From contig JAEUHK010000018.1 in assembly GCA_016795465.1 (NCBI GenBank), positions 1 to 64,000 of the forward strand: a DNA stretch of 64,000 nucleotides, given 5' to 3'. Source of the DNA: Verrucomicrobiaceae bacterium (GTDB lineage Bacteria > Verrucomicrobiota > Verrucomicrobiia > Verrucomicrobiales > Verrucomicrobiaceae). The translations under genes and the position numbers were made by a program. Below the pieces are notes generated by a model that was not told the origin of the DNA, made no database searches, and saw only the letters and a list, made by a program, of their open reading frames with translations. Below are positions 1 through 6,938 of the stretch, one piece after another. The stretch's first letter is position 1. Each line of letters begins with the position of its first letter.

Positions 1-975
1 TGGGAAGTGATGAAGCCCATCTTTGAATCCATCGCCGCGAAGGTCGATGGCGAGCCCTGCGTCATCCACATCGGCCCCGGCGGCGCCGGCCACTACGTGA
101 AGATGATCCACAACGGCATCGAATACGGCGACATGCAGCTCATCTGCGAAGCCTACAACATCTTCAAGCACGCCGGCTTCACCACTGACGAGATGGCCGC
201 CATCTTCAACGAGTGGAACGAGGGCGATCTCCTCAGCTACCTCATCCAGATCTCCGGCAAGGCTTTGGAGCAAAAAGACCCCGAAACCGGCAAGCCCGTC
301 GTCGAACTCATCGTCGATAAAGCCGGCCAGAAAGGCACCGGCCAGTGGACCCTGCTCAACGCCGCCGAAAATGCCGTCGTCATCAGCACCATCAACGCCG
401 CCGTCGAGGCCCGCATCCTCTCCAGCCAGAAGAAGCAACGCGTCGCCGCCAGCACCCAGCTCACCGGCCCGAAGGTCAACATCACCACCGACAAGAAAGA
501 GCTCGTCAAGAAGGTCCACGACGCCCTCTACGCCTCCAAGATCATCAGCTACGCCCAGGGTCTCGATTTGATCAAAACCATGGGCGAGAAGAAGAACTGG
601 GGCCTCGACCTCGGCCGCATCGCCGCCATCTGGCGCGGTGGTTGCATCATCCGCGCCCGCTTCCTCAACCGCATCACCGACGCCTACCGCACCAACCCGC
701 AGCTCGCGAACCTCATGCTCGACCCGTTCTTCAAAGACGTGCTCAGCAAGACCCAGCAGAGCTGGCGCGAAGTGGTGAGCATCGCCACCCTCAACGGCAT
801 CCCGGTGCCAGCCTTCAGCGCCTCCCTCGGCTACTACGACAGCTACCGCGCCGAGCGCCTCCCCGCCAACCTCCTCCAAGCCCAACGCGACTTCTTCGGT
901 GCCCACACCTACGAGCGCCTGGACAAACCCGAAGGCCAGTTCTTCCACACGGAGTGGCCCGAGGTGATTGGCTAA
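1..975 (+). CDS. gnd: 6-phosphogluconate dehydrogenase, decarboxylating (5' end outside window)
   Basis: Oxidative pentose-phosphate enzyme converting 6-phosphogluconate to ribulose 5-phosphate, CO2 and NAD(P)H in the cytoplasm. The frame is open from the first base, so the N-terminal NADP-binding domain (roughly 150 residues) lies outside the window and 324 residues are visible. The family signature GAGHYVKMIHNGIEYGDM gives the catalytic Lys and the His-Asn substrate contacts. The C-terminal all-helical domain ends with the typical QAQRDFFGAHTYERLD, which carries the Arg and His that reach the partner subunit's active site. A strong terminator follows. The last 84 bases recur at 1326-1409. 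Confidence 0.97.
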   Translation, partial: WEVMKPIFESIAAKVDGEPCVIHIGPGGAGHYVKMIHNGIEYGDMQLICEAYNIFKHAGFTTDEMAAIFNEWNEGDLLSYLIQISGKALEQKDPETGKPVVELIVDKAGQKGTGQWTLLNAAENAVVISTINAAVEARILSSQKKQRVAASTQLTGPKVNITTDKKELVKKVHDALYASKIISYAQGLDLIKTMGEKKNWGLDLGRIAAIWRGGCIIRARFLNRITDAYRTNPQLANLMLDPFFKDVLSKTQQSWREVVSIATLNGIPVPAFSASLGYYDSYRAERLPANLLQAQRDFFGAHTYERLDKPEGQFFHTEWPEVIG

Positions 976-1026
976 TGTGGTTCAGCCCTCCGGGCTGATC
1001 AGATGAGTCCAGAGGACTCAACCACA
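976..1026 (+). repeat. Three-way-junction palindrome after gnd
   Basis: Directly after the gnd stop, TGTGGTT (976-982) pairs with AACCACA (1020-1026). Inside are two perfect hairpins, CAGCCC-tcc-GGGCTG (983-997) and GAGTCC-aga-GGACTC (1005-1019). The whole 51 nt can fold as a cloverleaf-like junction using only Watson-Crick pairs. Its function is unknown: a REP-like dispersed element or an mRNA 3'-end stabiliser are both possible. Confidence 0.75.
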
Positions 1027-1043
1027 CTTCAAAACACTCGAAA

Positions 1044-1071
1044 GGCGGCTGGCACTCCCAGCCGCCTTTTT
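1044..1071 (+). terminator. Rho-independent terminator of gnd
   Basis: Nine-base-pair perfect stem GGCGGCTGG / CCAGCCGCC with loop CACTC, followed by TTTTT at 1067-1071. It is placed to end gnd transcription after the junction-shaped palindrome. Confidence 0.9.
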
Positions 1072-1083
1072 ATATCCTCCGGC

Positions 1084-1320
1084 ATGATTCGTCTTCGCCC
1101 TCAAATCCTCCACCAGAACGGCAAGCCTCAGTTTGCCGTGATTCCGTATGCCGACTTCCTCGCCATCGAGGAGGAACTCGAGGACGCCGCCTGCGTGCGG
1201 ATTCTGCGCAAGGCCAAGGCGATTGAAGGCAGAAGCACAACCTTGCCCCTGAACGCCGTCAAAGCGCGGCTCGGACTTGGAACGAGTCGTATTCGGTGGA
1301 CTTCGCGGCCAGTCGCTTAG
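1084..1320 (+). CDS. Orphan antitoxin-like protein (Phd/YefM type)
   Basis: A 78-residue protein starting MIRLRPQILHQNGKPQFAVI with PYADFLAIEEELEDA following. This is the usual opening of Phd/YefM-like or prevent-host-death-like antitoxins, which bind DNA with the N-terminus and neutralise a RelE/ParE-type toxin with the C-terminus. The later stretch PLNAVKARLGL also resembles the end of such antitoxins; the last ten residues (from TSRIRW) look like read-through into other sequence. No toxin gene follows: the next sequence is a relic of the gnd 3' end. ATG at 1084 is chosen because homologues start at this MIRL-type motif; the upstream in-frame codons overlap the terminator. It is probably a remnant of a toxin-antitoxin module. 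Confidence 0.6.
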   Translation: MIRLRPQILHQNGKPQFAVIPYADFLAIEEELEDAACVRILRKAKAIEGRSTTLPLNAVKARLGLGTSRIRWTSRPVA

Positions 1321-1325
1321 CACCG

Positions 1326-1409
1326 TTCTTCGGTGCCCACACCCACAAGCACACGAACAAACCCGAAGGGCAGTTCTTCCACACGGAATGGCCGAAGGTG
1401 ATTGGCTAA
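1326..1409 (+). pseudogene. Relic duplicate of the gnd 3' end
   Basis: These 84 bases align without gaps to 892-975, the last 27 codons plus stop of gnd, with 74 of 84 positions identical by eye. The relic still reads FFGAHTHKH and ends FFHTEWPKVIG-stop. It has no start codon and no upstream gnd sequence. A terminator-like hairpin follows it as it follows the real gene, so the copied unit was probably the gene end plus its terminator. Confidence 0.85.
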
Positions 1410-1418
1410 AGTAGCCTG

Positions 1419-1461
1419 GTTGCTGTGCAACTCGTGCATCCATCCCCCGTTGCACAGCAAC
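1419..1461 (+). repeat. 13-bp perfect inverted repeat after the gnd relic
   Basis: GTTGCTGTGCAAC (1419-1431) is the exact reverse complement of GTTGCACAGCAAC (1449-1461), with a 17-nt loop. It occupies the same relative position as the junction palindrome after the intact gnd, although the sequences are unrelated. Confidence 0.7.
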
Positions 1462-1475
1462 TGGACAACTTTAAA

Positions 1476-1504
1476 GGCGGCTGAGGCAATTCAGCTTCCT
1501 TTTT
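1476..1504 (+). terminator. Degraded terminator after the gnd relic
   Basis: GGCGGCTGA (1476-1484) can pair imperfectly with TCAGCTTCC (1491-1499), followed by a T run. The left arm is the same as in the terminator at 1044, preceded by AAA in both, which supports common origin. Confidence 0.5.
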
Positions 1505-1574
1505 CATAACGAAAGCAGAAGTCCGCTGAATTCATGCGATTGAAAAAGCGTGTCGCTTGGATTACACGAAGCAT

Positions 1575-2687
1575 ATGAATGATTTTTACGGCGGCATTTC
1601 ACCTAACGCAAAAGTCCGAATACTGACATCGGAAAAAAAGGTGGTTCATAGAAGGCTCTCTTCTCTGAAACCGGGTGAGAAGCTTGGACAGGCGGGGAGT
1701 CGGTGGTACTGCGCTGTTAATGAGGTTCGAATATGGAAGCGGCGGCTTCGTGGCTATGAGATCACCCTCGAAAGTGGAGAAAAGCTAGTGATGGCCGAAA
1801 ACACAATAACCTGTGGGCAATTTGGACCAAATCTGGTTCAAGAGACCGAAGGTGAGCTGCTCTGTTTTGTGATCATGAATAGTTCTGTCGCCTCCAGCGA
1901 TAGCCGCAGGACATTTGCGGTCGAATTTGTGGGTGGCGATAAGCACAAGAAGCTGATTGCCAGATTTTGCAGGGGAGCGTCACCGAACAAAAAACAGTTT
2001 TACCGCTTTTCCGAGGTTCTGAAGTTTCTTTCCAAACTCACAGATGCGCATCCTTCGGCAAGAATCGTCCCCTGCCTGGAAGTTAGCGCTCACTACAAAG
2101 GCAACTTATACGACTTCGCGACGAGCGTAAAACCTCACATGCCCTTCTTGCCTTTGATTCAAATGCAAAACCTGGGCACAGGATTGAGGCCACCTCAAAT
2201 TACTCCAATTGTATTAGCTTTCTGTGACCGCGATGAACATGTCACCACAAGAAAAGTTACTTCCTGCAAGTCAGTTAGTTTGGACGGTCCTTGGGCTTTC
2301 CCAATTTTCGACCGAGACCCAGATGATGCGACATCAACTCAACAACGTTTTTCTTGGACGGCTAATGGCGTTCCAATTTTCAATGCAGGCTCATTGTATG
2401 TGAACGACTGGGCGGCTGAACGCACGATTGCCAAAGAAGGCCAAGACGTATTGCCACCCATGCCGCTCGCTCAAGATTTTCGGTTCTATGGAGTTGGGAA
2501 CTCATACGAAACCCTTTTGGAGCATCTACAGCCGTCCATCGAAGGCGCTGTGAACGTTCAAGCCAAGCTGGACACGCTTTGGGCAGCACTGTTCGATTTG
2601 GCTCAAGCTGGAGTAGCAAAGTCTGACATTAGCAAACACCTCGTCGCCAAGATCAAGGATACTGTCGAGAATGCTGCTGCCCTTTGA
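1575..2687 (+). CDS. Orphan protein of unknown function, AT-richer than neighbours
   Basis: A 370-residue protein I do not recognise. There is no signal peptide or membrane segment. The ATG at 1575 (MNDFYGG) is chosen; a TTG at 1557 would add six residues. Residues about 10-80 have the rhythm of a Hint/intein-like beta fold: a VRIL strand, then LSSLKPGEKL (compare the usual EL-x-x-GD-x-V), then GYEITLESGEKLVMAEN (compare I-x-x-ENG-x-x-x-x-x-T). The Cys nucleophile and the terminal His-Asn are not evident, so this is only a hint. The rest is a mixed alpha/beta region ending in a charged helix. Base composition is visibly more AT-rich than the surrounding genes, which suggests acquisition by transfer. 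Confidence 0.7.
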   Translation: MNDFYGGISPNAKVRILTSEKKVVHRRLSSLKPGEKLGQAGSRWYCAVNEVRIWKRRLRGYEITLESGEKLVMAENTITCGQFGPNLVQETEGELLCFVIMNSSVASSDSRRTFAVEFVGGDKHKKLIARFCRGASPNKKQFYRFSEVLKFLSKLTDAHPSARIVPCLEVSAHYKGNLYDFATSVKPHMPFLPLIQMQNLGTGLRPPQITPIVLAFCDRDEHVTTRKVTSCKSVSLDGPWAFPIFDRDPDDATSTQQRFSWTANGVPIFNAGSLYVNDWAAERTIAKEGQDVLPPMPLAQDFRFYGVGNSYETLLEHLQPSIEGAVNVQAKLDTLWAALFDLAQAGVAKSDISKHLVAKIKDTVENAAAL

Positions 2688-3052
2688 CGTGGGTTCAAAG
2701 CTAGAATTGACGCAAAGCATCCCTTGTCAGATAATCCATCCATCGTGAATCCGAAAAAAAACAGTCCGCAGCCCGTCACGAAGGCCATTCGCTTGAAGCC
2801 TTCCGTGACCGACTACGCGACGTTTGTGGCCACCACCTCGAAGGTGCTGGGCACGACCGGGCCCGCCTCGCGAAAGACCAGGCCGAACCAGCGGTTGTTG
2901 TCGCTTATTCGCCCCAATCAAACGTCTGGAACGCTGGATTGCGCCGAATGAGGTATTTGGCGAAGCGGAACTGGACAATACCTGACTGCGGCCCAAGTCA
3001 CCGGGGCTAAAAATCAGGTTGGCATCACTCACCGGGCACCCCATCTTCGCGC
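2688..3052. other. Intergenic stretch, no convincing gene
   Basis: A weak plus-strand frame from GTG 2745 to 2951 (68 residues, lysine-rich start) is open, but it has no recognisable domain, ribosome-binding site or partner. The opposite-strand frames look like shadows. The stretch separates the orphan gene from the 52-aa/TIR-like cassette. Confidence 0.5.
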
Positions 3053-3211
3053 ATGGCCAAAACAATCGCTTCCGCGCCCACCCGCATCAAGATTGGCGGG
3101 GTTGAGATGATGCTGCGTCCGCAGCCGCAGAAGGGCACCATTCCTGAAAGCCGTTTGCGCCGGGCGGTGCAGAAAGCCGTCGCGTCCGAGCAACCTGCCC
3201 GCAAGAACTGA
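3053..3211 (+). CDS. Small basic 52-aa protein upstream of the TIR-like gene
   Basis: The ORF runs from ATG at 3053 to TGA at 3209-3211 and encodes 52 residues. It begins MAKTIASAPTRIKIGGVEMM and continues with an Arg/Lys-rich half ending QPARKN. It is strongly basic, with no membrane segment. The next gene starts two bases after this stop (ATG 3213), so the pair is probably translationally coupled. The size, charge and coupling resemble an antitoxin or regulatory partner placed ahead of an effector. I do not recognise the family. Confidence rests on the coupling and on consistent codon use. Confidence 0.6.
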   Translation: MAKTIASAPTRIKIGGVEMMLRPQPQKGTIPESRLRRAVQKAVASEQPARKN

Positions 3212-3212
3212 G

Positions 3213-3848
3213 ATGAAGGCGGAGCGCCGGAGACGCTACGCAAGGCAGGTGTTCATCAACTGTCCGTTTGATGGCGAGTATCTGCCCCTCATGCGCGCCA
3301 TCGTCTTTGTGCTCAAAGCCTGCGACTATGTGCCGCGATGCGCCTTGGAGGCAGACAGCGCCACGGAGGTGCGAGTGGAGAAAATCCTCCGAATCATCAA
3401 CGAATGCGCTTTGAGTGTCCATGACATCTCCCGCACTCAGATGGATCGCCAATCGAAGCTTCCTCGGTTCAACATGCCCTTCGAGTTGGGCTTGTTCATG
3501 GGCGCTGCAAAGCTCGGCGGTGCCCGCCAGAGGAAGAAAGGGGCTCTCATCCTCGATGTGGAGCCATACCGTTATCAGAAGTTTCTATCCGACATCGCCG
3601 GACAGGACATCCGGGCGCACCGAAACGACCCCGCCGCAGCCATCGGAGCCGTTCGGGAGTGGCTGAACACCCACCACGCGCAGAATCAGCCGCTGCCCGG
3701 CAAAACCGCCTTGGTGAACCTCTACAAAAGGTTTCAAAAACGCCTGCCGGTTATGTTGAAGGACCTTCAGCTCAAAGAGTCGGAAATCTCCTTCGTGGAC
3801 TGGTCGAAGCTGATCGGCATCTGGCTCGAAACCGTGGCCAAAGCCTGA
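3213..3848 (+). CDS. TIR/nucleotide-binding-like protein, candidate defence effector
   Basis: A 211-residue soluble protein. It starts with a basic tail and then VFINCPFDGEYLPLMRAI (residues 13-30), the first strand and helix of a Rossmann-like TIR/nucleoside-deoxyribosyltransferase fold. Next come a second strand (VPRCALE), a helix, SVHDIS, and then RFNMPFELGLFMG with Glu91. In TIR-like nucleotide-binding proteins the glutamate in FELG is the candidate NAD-glycohydrolase residue. The C-terminal third is helical and unassigned. Similar proteins are usually annotated as hypothetical or nucleotide-binding. It is coupled to the 52-aa gene upstream and lies beside a palindromic array, a typical accessory setting. 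The domain reading is from motif pattern only. Confidence 0.65.
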   Translation: MKAERRRRYARQVFINCPFDGEYLPLMRAIVFVLKACDYVPRCALEADSATEVRVEKILRIINECALSVHDISRTQMDRQSKLPRFNMPFELGLFMGAAKLGGARQRKKGALILDVEPYRYQKFLSDIAGQDIRAHRNDPAAAIGAVREWLNTHHAQNQPLPGKTALVNLYKRFQKRLPVMLKDLQLKESEISFVDWSKLIGIWLETVAKA

Positions 3849-3863
3849 CCAACCCGCCTCCCG

Positions 3864-4227
3864 ATTCTAGAGCCATAGTTTTCTGGAGGGAAAGGAAGGT
3901 CCGTAGGGCTCGGAAAACCCTTTTCTGGAGCCGGGGGAGACTCCCTGGGCCTCAGAAAACTCTTTTTTCTAGAATGACCACCTGACCTTGGCTGCGGACG
4001 ACTCTTTTCCGCACCCCGGACACCTTCCCCACCCCTGGCCCAACTCTTTTCCGAGGGTCGGGGAGATGGACTTGGTGCTGGAAAACTCTTTTTCAGCATC
4101 GGGGGAGACTCCCCTGGGTGCGGAAAACTCTTTTCCAGCCCGACGGGAGACTCCCCTAGCTGCGGAAAACTCTTTTCCGCACCCGCCGGACATTCCCCTC
4201 GGTGCGGAAAACTATTGGCTCTAGAAT
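3864..4227. repeat. Array of eight 42-bp palindromic units with inverted ends
   Basis: The core ACTCTTTT (variants ACCCTTTT and ACTATTGG) recurs at 3917, 3959, 4001, 4043, 4085, 4127, 4169 and 4211, exactly 42 bp apart each time and with no indels. Most units carry one palindrome like GCGGAAAACTCTTTTCCGC and a second like GGGGAGACTCCCC. The ends are near-perfect inverted repeats: ATTCTAGAGCCATAGTTTTC at 3864-3883 against its complement, with one extra base, at 4207-4227. An inner copy of TCTAGAATGA occurs near 3967. No clear target-site duplication is seen. Because 42 is 14 codons, both strands stay open as 14-residue repeats. Confidence 0.9.
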
Positions 4228-4452
4228 GAGGAGGTGGAGGCAGGTCTGGAAAAGCATCCATTCAGACCCGCAGGCGCAGTTTTTGTGGTGATTCGAGGCT
4301 CACGCCCATGGCCGACGGCCCAAAGACCAGCAGCAGCCTCAAGGACACAGATAAATGATCTCCAAGATTCGGGGCGGCCCACAGTTTGACTGAAATGGGA
4401 ATCTGTGGGCCTCCTTGAATCTTGTGGGAAAACTTGGATTGGGATCATATCC
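4228..4452. other. Intergenic stretch containing a long two-tier hairpin
   Basis: No gene seen. CAAGATTC (4363-4370) pairs with GAATCTTG (4417-4424), and inside it GGCCCACAG (4376-4384) pairs with CTGTGGGCC (4403-4411). The two stems are perfect and separated by a symmetrical 5x5 internal loop, with an 18-nt apical loop. It could be a structured RNA or a binding site for a dimeric protein. Confidence 0.6.
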
Positions 4453-4728
4453 ATGCCTCCGAAGTCAGGATGTCTGAGCCTGTTCTTCAACGACGCCCTG
4501 CCGCGAAACGGCTACCTGAAGGACGGAGACCTGCTGCCCTTCGACGTGATCCTTTGTCAGCCGGATGAGGAGTTGGAGGCGTTTCTTCGGCTTTACGCTC
4601 ACTCGGTCCACTGTGATCCATCACTACAGAGCTCAAAGCGCGGGCTGCTGCGAAGCCGCGAAGCGAATCCCGGACGACGAACGAGGAACCAAGAACGAAG
4701 AACCATTCATCCAACACTCCCGTTGTGA
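4453..4728 (+). CDS. Possible small gene of unknown function
   Basis: A 91-residue frame from ATG 4453. The first 60 residues (LSLFFNDALPRNGYLKDGD, then LLPFDVILCQPDEELEAFLR) have protein-like composition. The last 30 are Arg-rich and read like non-coding sequence, so the frame may be a truncated or decayed gene. No ribosome-binding site, no recognisable domain and no obvious operon partner. The next gene is convergent and ends at 4736. Confidence 0.3.
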   Translation: MPPKSGCLSLFFNDALPRNGYLKDGDLLPFDVILCQPDEELEAFLRLYAHSVHCDPSLQSSKRGLLRSREANPGRRTRNQERRTIHPTLPL

Positions 4729-4735
4729 ACCCCGC

Positions 4736-6301
4736 TCACGGGAGCCACTCGTAGCGGATGGCGAGGGTGCCGGGCTGGGCGGCGGTGACGAGGTTTGCGC
4801 CGACGAGGCGGGCGCCGGGGCAGGTGACGCGGAGTTTGGTGCCGCCTTCTTCGACGAGGAAGGCATCGCCCTGGGCGGTGACCTTGCCGGTGGCGAGGCG
4901 ATACCAGGCATTCGCGGGCACCTTGCCGGTAAACTGCACCGTGCGGATCAAGGCGGGAGTGCCATCGACTTTGTTGCCATCGCCGGAGCCGGTGAAGCTC
5001 TCGGTGACCTCGACCTCGTGCCAGGTGTAGCGGAAGGATGGGCTGCGCTTCGCATCGAGCGAGTAGCCCTTCCACTGGAAGCCTTCATAACGCTTCACCT
5101 TGTCCCAAACCGGCCACGGTGAGGCAGGATCGGTGGTGACGTGCAAGGCGGGCGTGACCTCGCCGGTGGGGCGGCAAACGCCGTAGCCCAGCGGGGGCTG
5201 ATGGCCGCCGCCGCGGGAGTTCCAGTGGCGGCTGGCATCGATGAAGGCTCCGCGCCAGAGCACGGCGAGATTCATGCTCTCGGCGCTCCACGCGATGTTC
5301 ACGCCACCTGGGTAGCCGACGCCGATGGCACGGTTGCCCGCGCCTTGGATGAAATTGCGGTAGATGACCGGCTCGTCCTTCACGACGAGCGGGATGGGAT
5401 CAAACTCCTTCTGCTTCTTGGCCCCGCCCTTCCAGTTCGGATGCAGCCATTTCGAGAGCGGGGTGACCTGTGAGGCGGCGGTTTTGTAGGCGGCGTAGAG
5501 CTCGATGTTCCCGGCGGCCTGGAAGTATTCGAGCCGAAAGTCATGCTCGCCCTTCTCCAGGTTCACCGAGCCTTCTTTGATGGTGCTGGCGGGATGGATG
5601 CCATCGCTCTCGACGACCATTTTGCCGTCGATGAGGATGCGAGCGCCGTCATCGCTGGCGAGGTAGAAGCGGTGGGAGCCTTTCTTCGGGGCGTTGAGCT
5701 TGCCGGTGAAGACCACGCCGAACTCGTTTTTGTAGTCGTCGAGCTTCACGGCGATCAGATTGTTCTCCACCTTGCCGGAGCGATGGGGCGTGAGTTTGGA
5801 GAACTCGGGCAGTTGCTTCCAATTTCCGAGGTAGAGGGCGAATTGCAGGTCTTTGAGGCCCTCGGCAGTCGGAGCCACCTTCAGCTCACCGCGCATCGTC
5901 ATCGCATGGCCGGGGAAGGTGCAGACGTAGGGGTAGGTGCCGGGCTTTTCCGGCGCGGTGAAGGTGAGTTCCTGCTTCTCATGCGGATTGAGCATCTTCG
6001 AGTGCGCCCAGATGCGTGGATCATCCGGCAGCCAGTTTCGCTTCAAGGCCTCGTCCGGCTTTTCCATCTGCTTCAGAGCCATCGCGGCCGTGTCGGTGCC
6101 CGGCTGGCAAAAGACGAGGTTGTGCGGCAGGTCATCGCCATTCTCGAAGACAATCTTCACCGGCTGCGAGGGCTCCACGAGCAACTCGGCGGTGTCATAC
6201 TTCATCTGCGCCGTCATCGTTTTGATCTTGAAGACAGCGGTCTCGGCGGCCGAAGCGGAGAAAACAGCGAGAAGGGTGAGGGCGAGGGCAGAGCGAATCA
6301 T
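4736..6301 (-). CDS. Secreted cupredoxin-PA14 protein
   Basis: A 521-residue exported protein. A signal peptide (residues 1-19, MIRSALALTLLAVFSASAA) is followed by an azurin/plastocyanin-like domain with candidate copper ligands His60, Cys127, His132 and Met136; the Cys-x4-His-x3-Met spacing matches azurin. Residues about 150-285 form a PA14-like beta sandwich (FYLASDDGARILIDG), usually a carbohydrate-binding or adhesion module. The remaining 230 residues (GVNIAWSAESMNLAVLWRGAF and onward) match the region seen in verrucomicrobial/planctomycete heme-associated secreted proteins. The start is set at the signal peptide rather than 98 codons upstream. It is likely periplasmic or surface-bound, either as an electron carrier or as part of an oxidoreductase system. 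The divergent gene at 6393 is unrelated. Confidence 0.85.
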   Translation of the reverse strand: MIRSALALTLLAVFSASAAETAVFKIKTMTAQMKYDTAELLVEPSQPVKIVFENGDDLPHNLVFCQPGTDTAAMALKQMEKPDEALKRNWLPDDPRIWAHSKMLNPHEKQELTFTAPEKPGTYPYVCTFPGHAMTMRGELKVAPTAEGLKDLQFALYLGNWKQLPEFSKLTPHRSGKVENNLIAVKLDDYKNEFGVVFTGKLNAPKKGSHRFYLASDDGARILIDGKMVVESDGIHPASTIKEGSVNLEKGEHDFRLEYFQAAGNIELYAAYKTAASQVTPLSKWLHPNWKGGAKKQKEFDPIPLVVKDEPVIYRNFIQGAGNRAIGVGYPGGVNIAWSAESMNLAVLWRGAFIDASRHWNSRGGGHQPPLGYGVCRPTGEVTPALHVTTDPASPWPVWDKVKRYEGFQWKGYSLDAKRSPSFRYTWHEVEVTESFTGSGDGNKVDGTPALIRTVQFTGKVPANAWYRLATGKVTAQGDAFLVEEGGTKLRVTCPGARLVGANLVTAAQPGTLAIRYEWLP

Positions 6302-6392
6302 CGGGGGCGTGACCAAACGAGCGGCGTGGAGGGAATTTTGCGCGTTTCCGTTTCTCCACTTGGCAGTTGGCGGCGTGGAAATACCTTCGGGC

Positions 6393-6938
6393 ATGAGCGC
6401 ACGCACTTGGTTTCTCCTCAAAGCCTCGGACAAGGAAGTCTTTGGCCCCACGGATCTCGACACGCTGAAGAGCTGGGCCGCGGAGGCGAAGATCTCCCCC
6501 CTCGACAAGATCTCGGCGGACAACCGGCAGACCTGGAGCCGGGCACCGATGATCCCGGAACTGCAGATGGATCTGCTCATCCAGATGCCGGACAACTACC
6601 TCTACGGCCCGACGAACGTGGCGACGATCCAGGAATTCCTCGCAACGGGCGAGATCGACGAGAACGTGACGATCATCAACTGCCTCGACAACACCGAGTC
6701 ACGCCTCGGCGAGCTGGGGTGGTTCCGTGCGAGCCCGCATCAGACCCGCAGCGCCACCACGACCTTCCAAGGCACGGGCTACGACCGCTCACCTGCCACC
6801 GATGATGCCGCGCAGCGCCGCATCGCCGCCCTCGAACGGCAGACGATGGAGTTGCAACGCGTCGTGGATGAATGGCAGCAGGCCTACCTGCGGCTGAAGC
6901 AGCAGTACATCGAGTCGGTGGGACGTGATCCGCTTTGA
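6393..6938 (+). CDS. GYF-like repeat protein with coiled-coil tail
   Basis: A 181-residue cytoplasmic protein. Two GYF_2-type repeats are visible: FGPTDLDTLKSWAAEAKISP near the N-terminus and YGPTNVATIQEFLATGEID near residue 75. In this family the repeats form a peptide-binding or scaffolding module. A Gln/Glu-rich heptad helix near residues 140-175 suggests dimerisation. The stop codon abuts the start of the clpS-like gene (TGA 6936-6938, ATG 6939), so the two are probably co-translated and may work together in substrate selection. That functional link is an inference. ATG at 6393 gives the first in-frame Met before the first repeat. Confidence 0.8.
   Translation: MSARTWFLLKASDKEVFGPTDLDTLKSWAAEAKISPLDKISADNRQTWSRAPMIPELQMDLLIQMPDNYLYGPTNVATIQEFLATGEIDENVTIINCLDNTESRLGELGWFRASPHQTRSATTTFQGTGYDRSPATDDAAQRRIAALERQTMELQRVVDEWQQAYLRLKQQYIESVGRDPL

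Noticed and set aside
2745-2951. 68-codon plus-strand gene from GTG 2745
   Set aside because: No domain, ribosome-binding site or coupling to a neighbour; too weak to call.
3864-4227. CRISPR array
   Set aside because: The 42-bp units are contiguous copies of one another with internal palindromes and no unique spacers; no cas gene nearby.
3864-4227. Transposon with terminal inverted repeats
   Set aside because: Inverted ends are present but no transposase is encoded and no clear target-site duplication was found; described as a MITE-like possibility only.
3767-4261. Minus-strand 164-codon gene across the 42-bp array
   Set aside because: Open frame follows from the repeat being a multiple of three, and it runs antisense into the TIR-like gene; kept only as an alternative explanation in the array finding.
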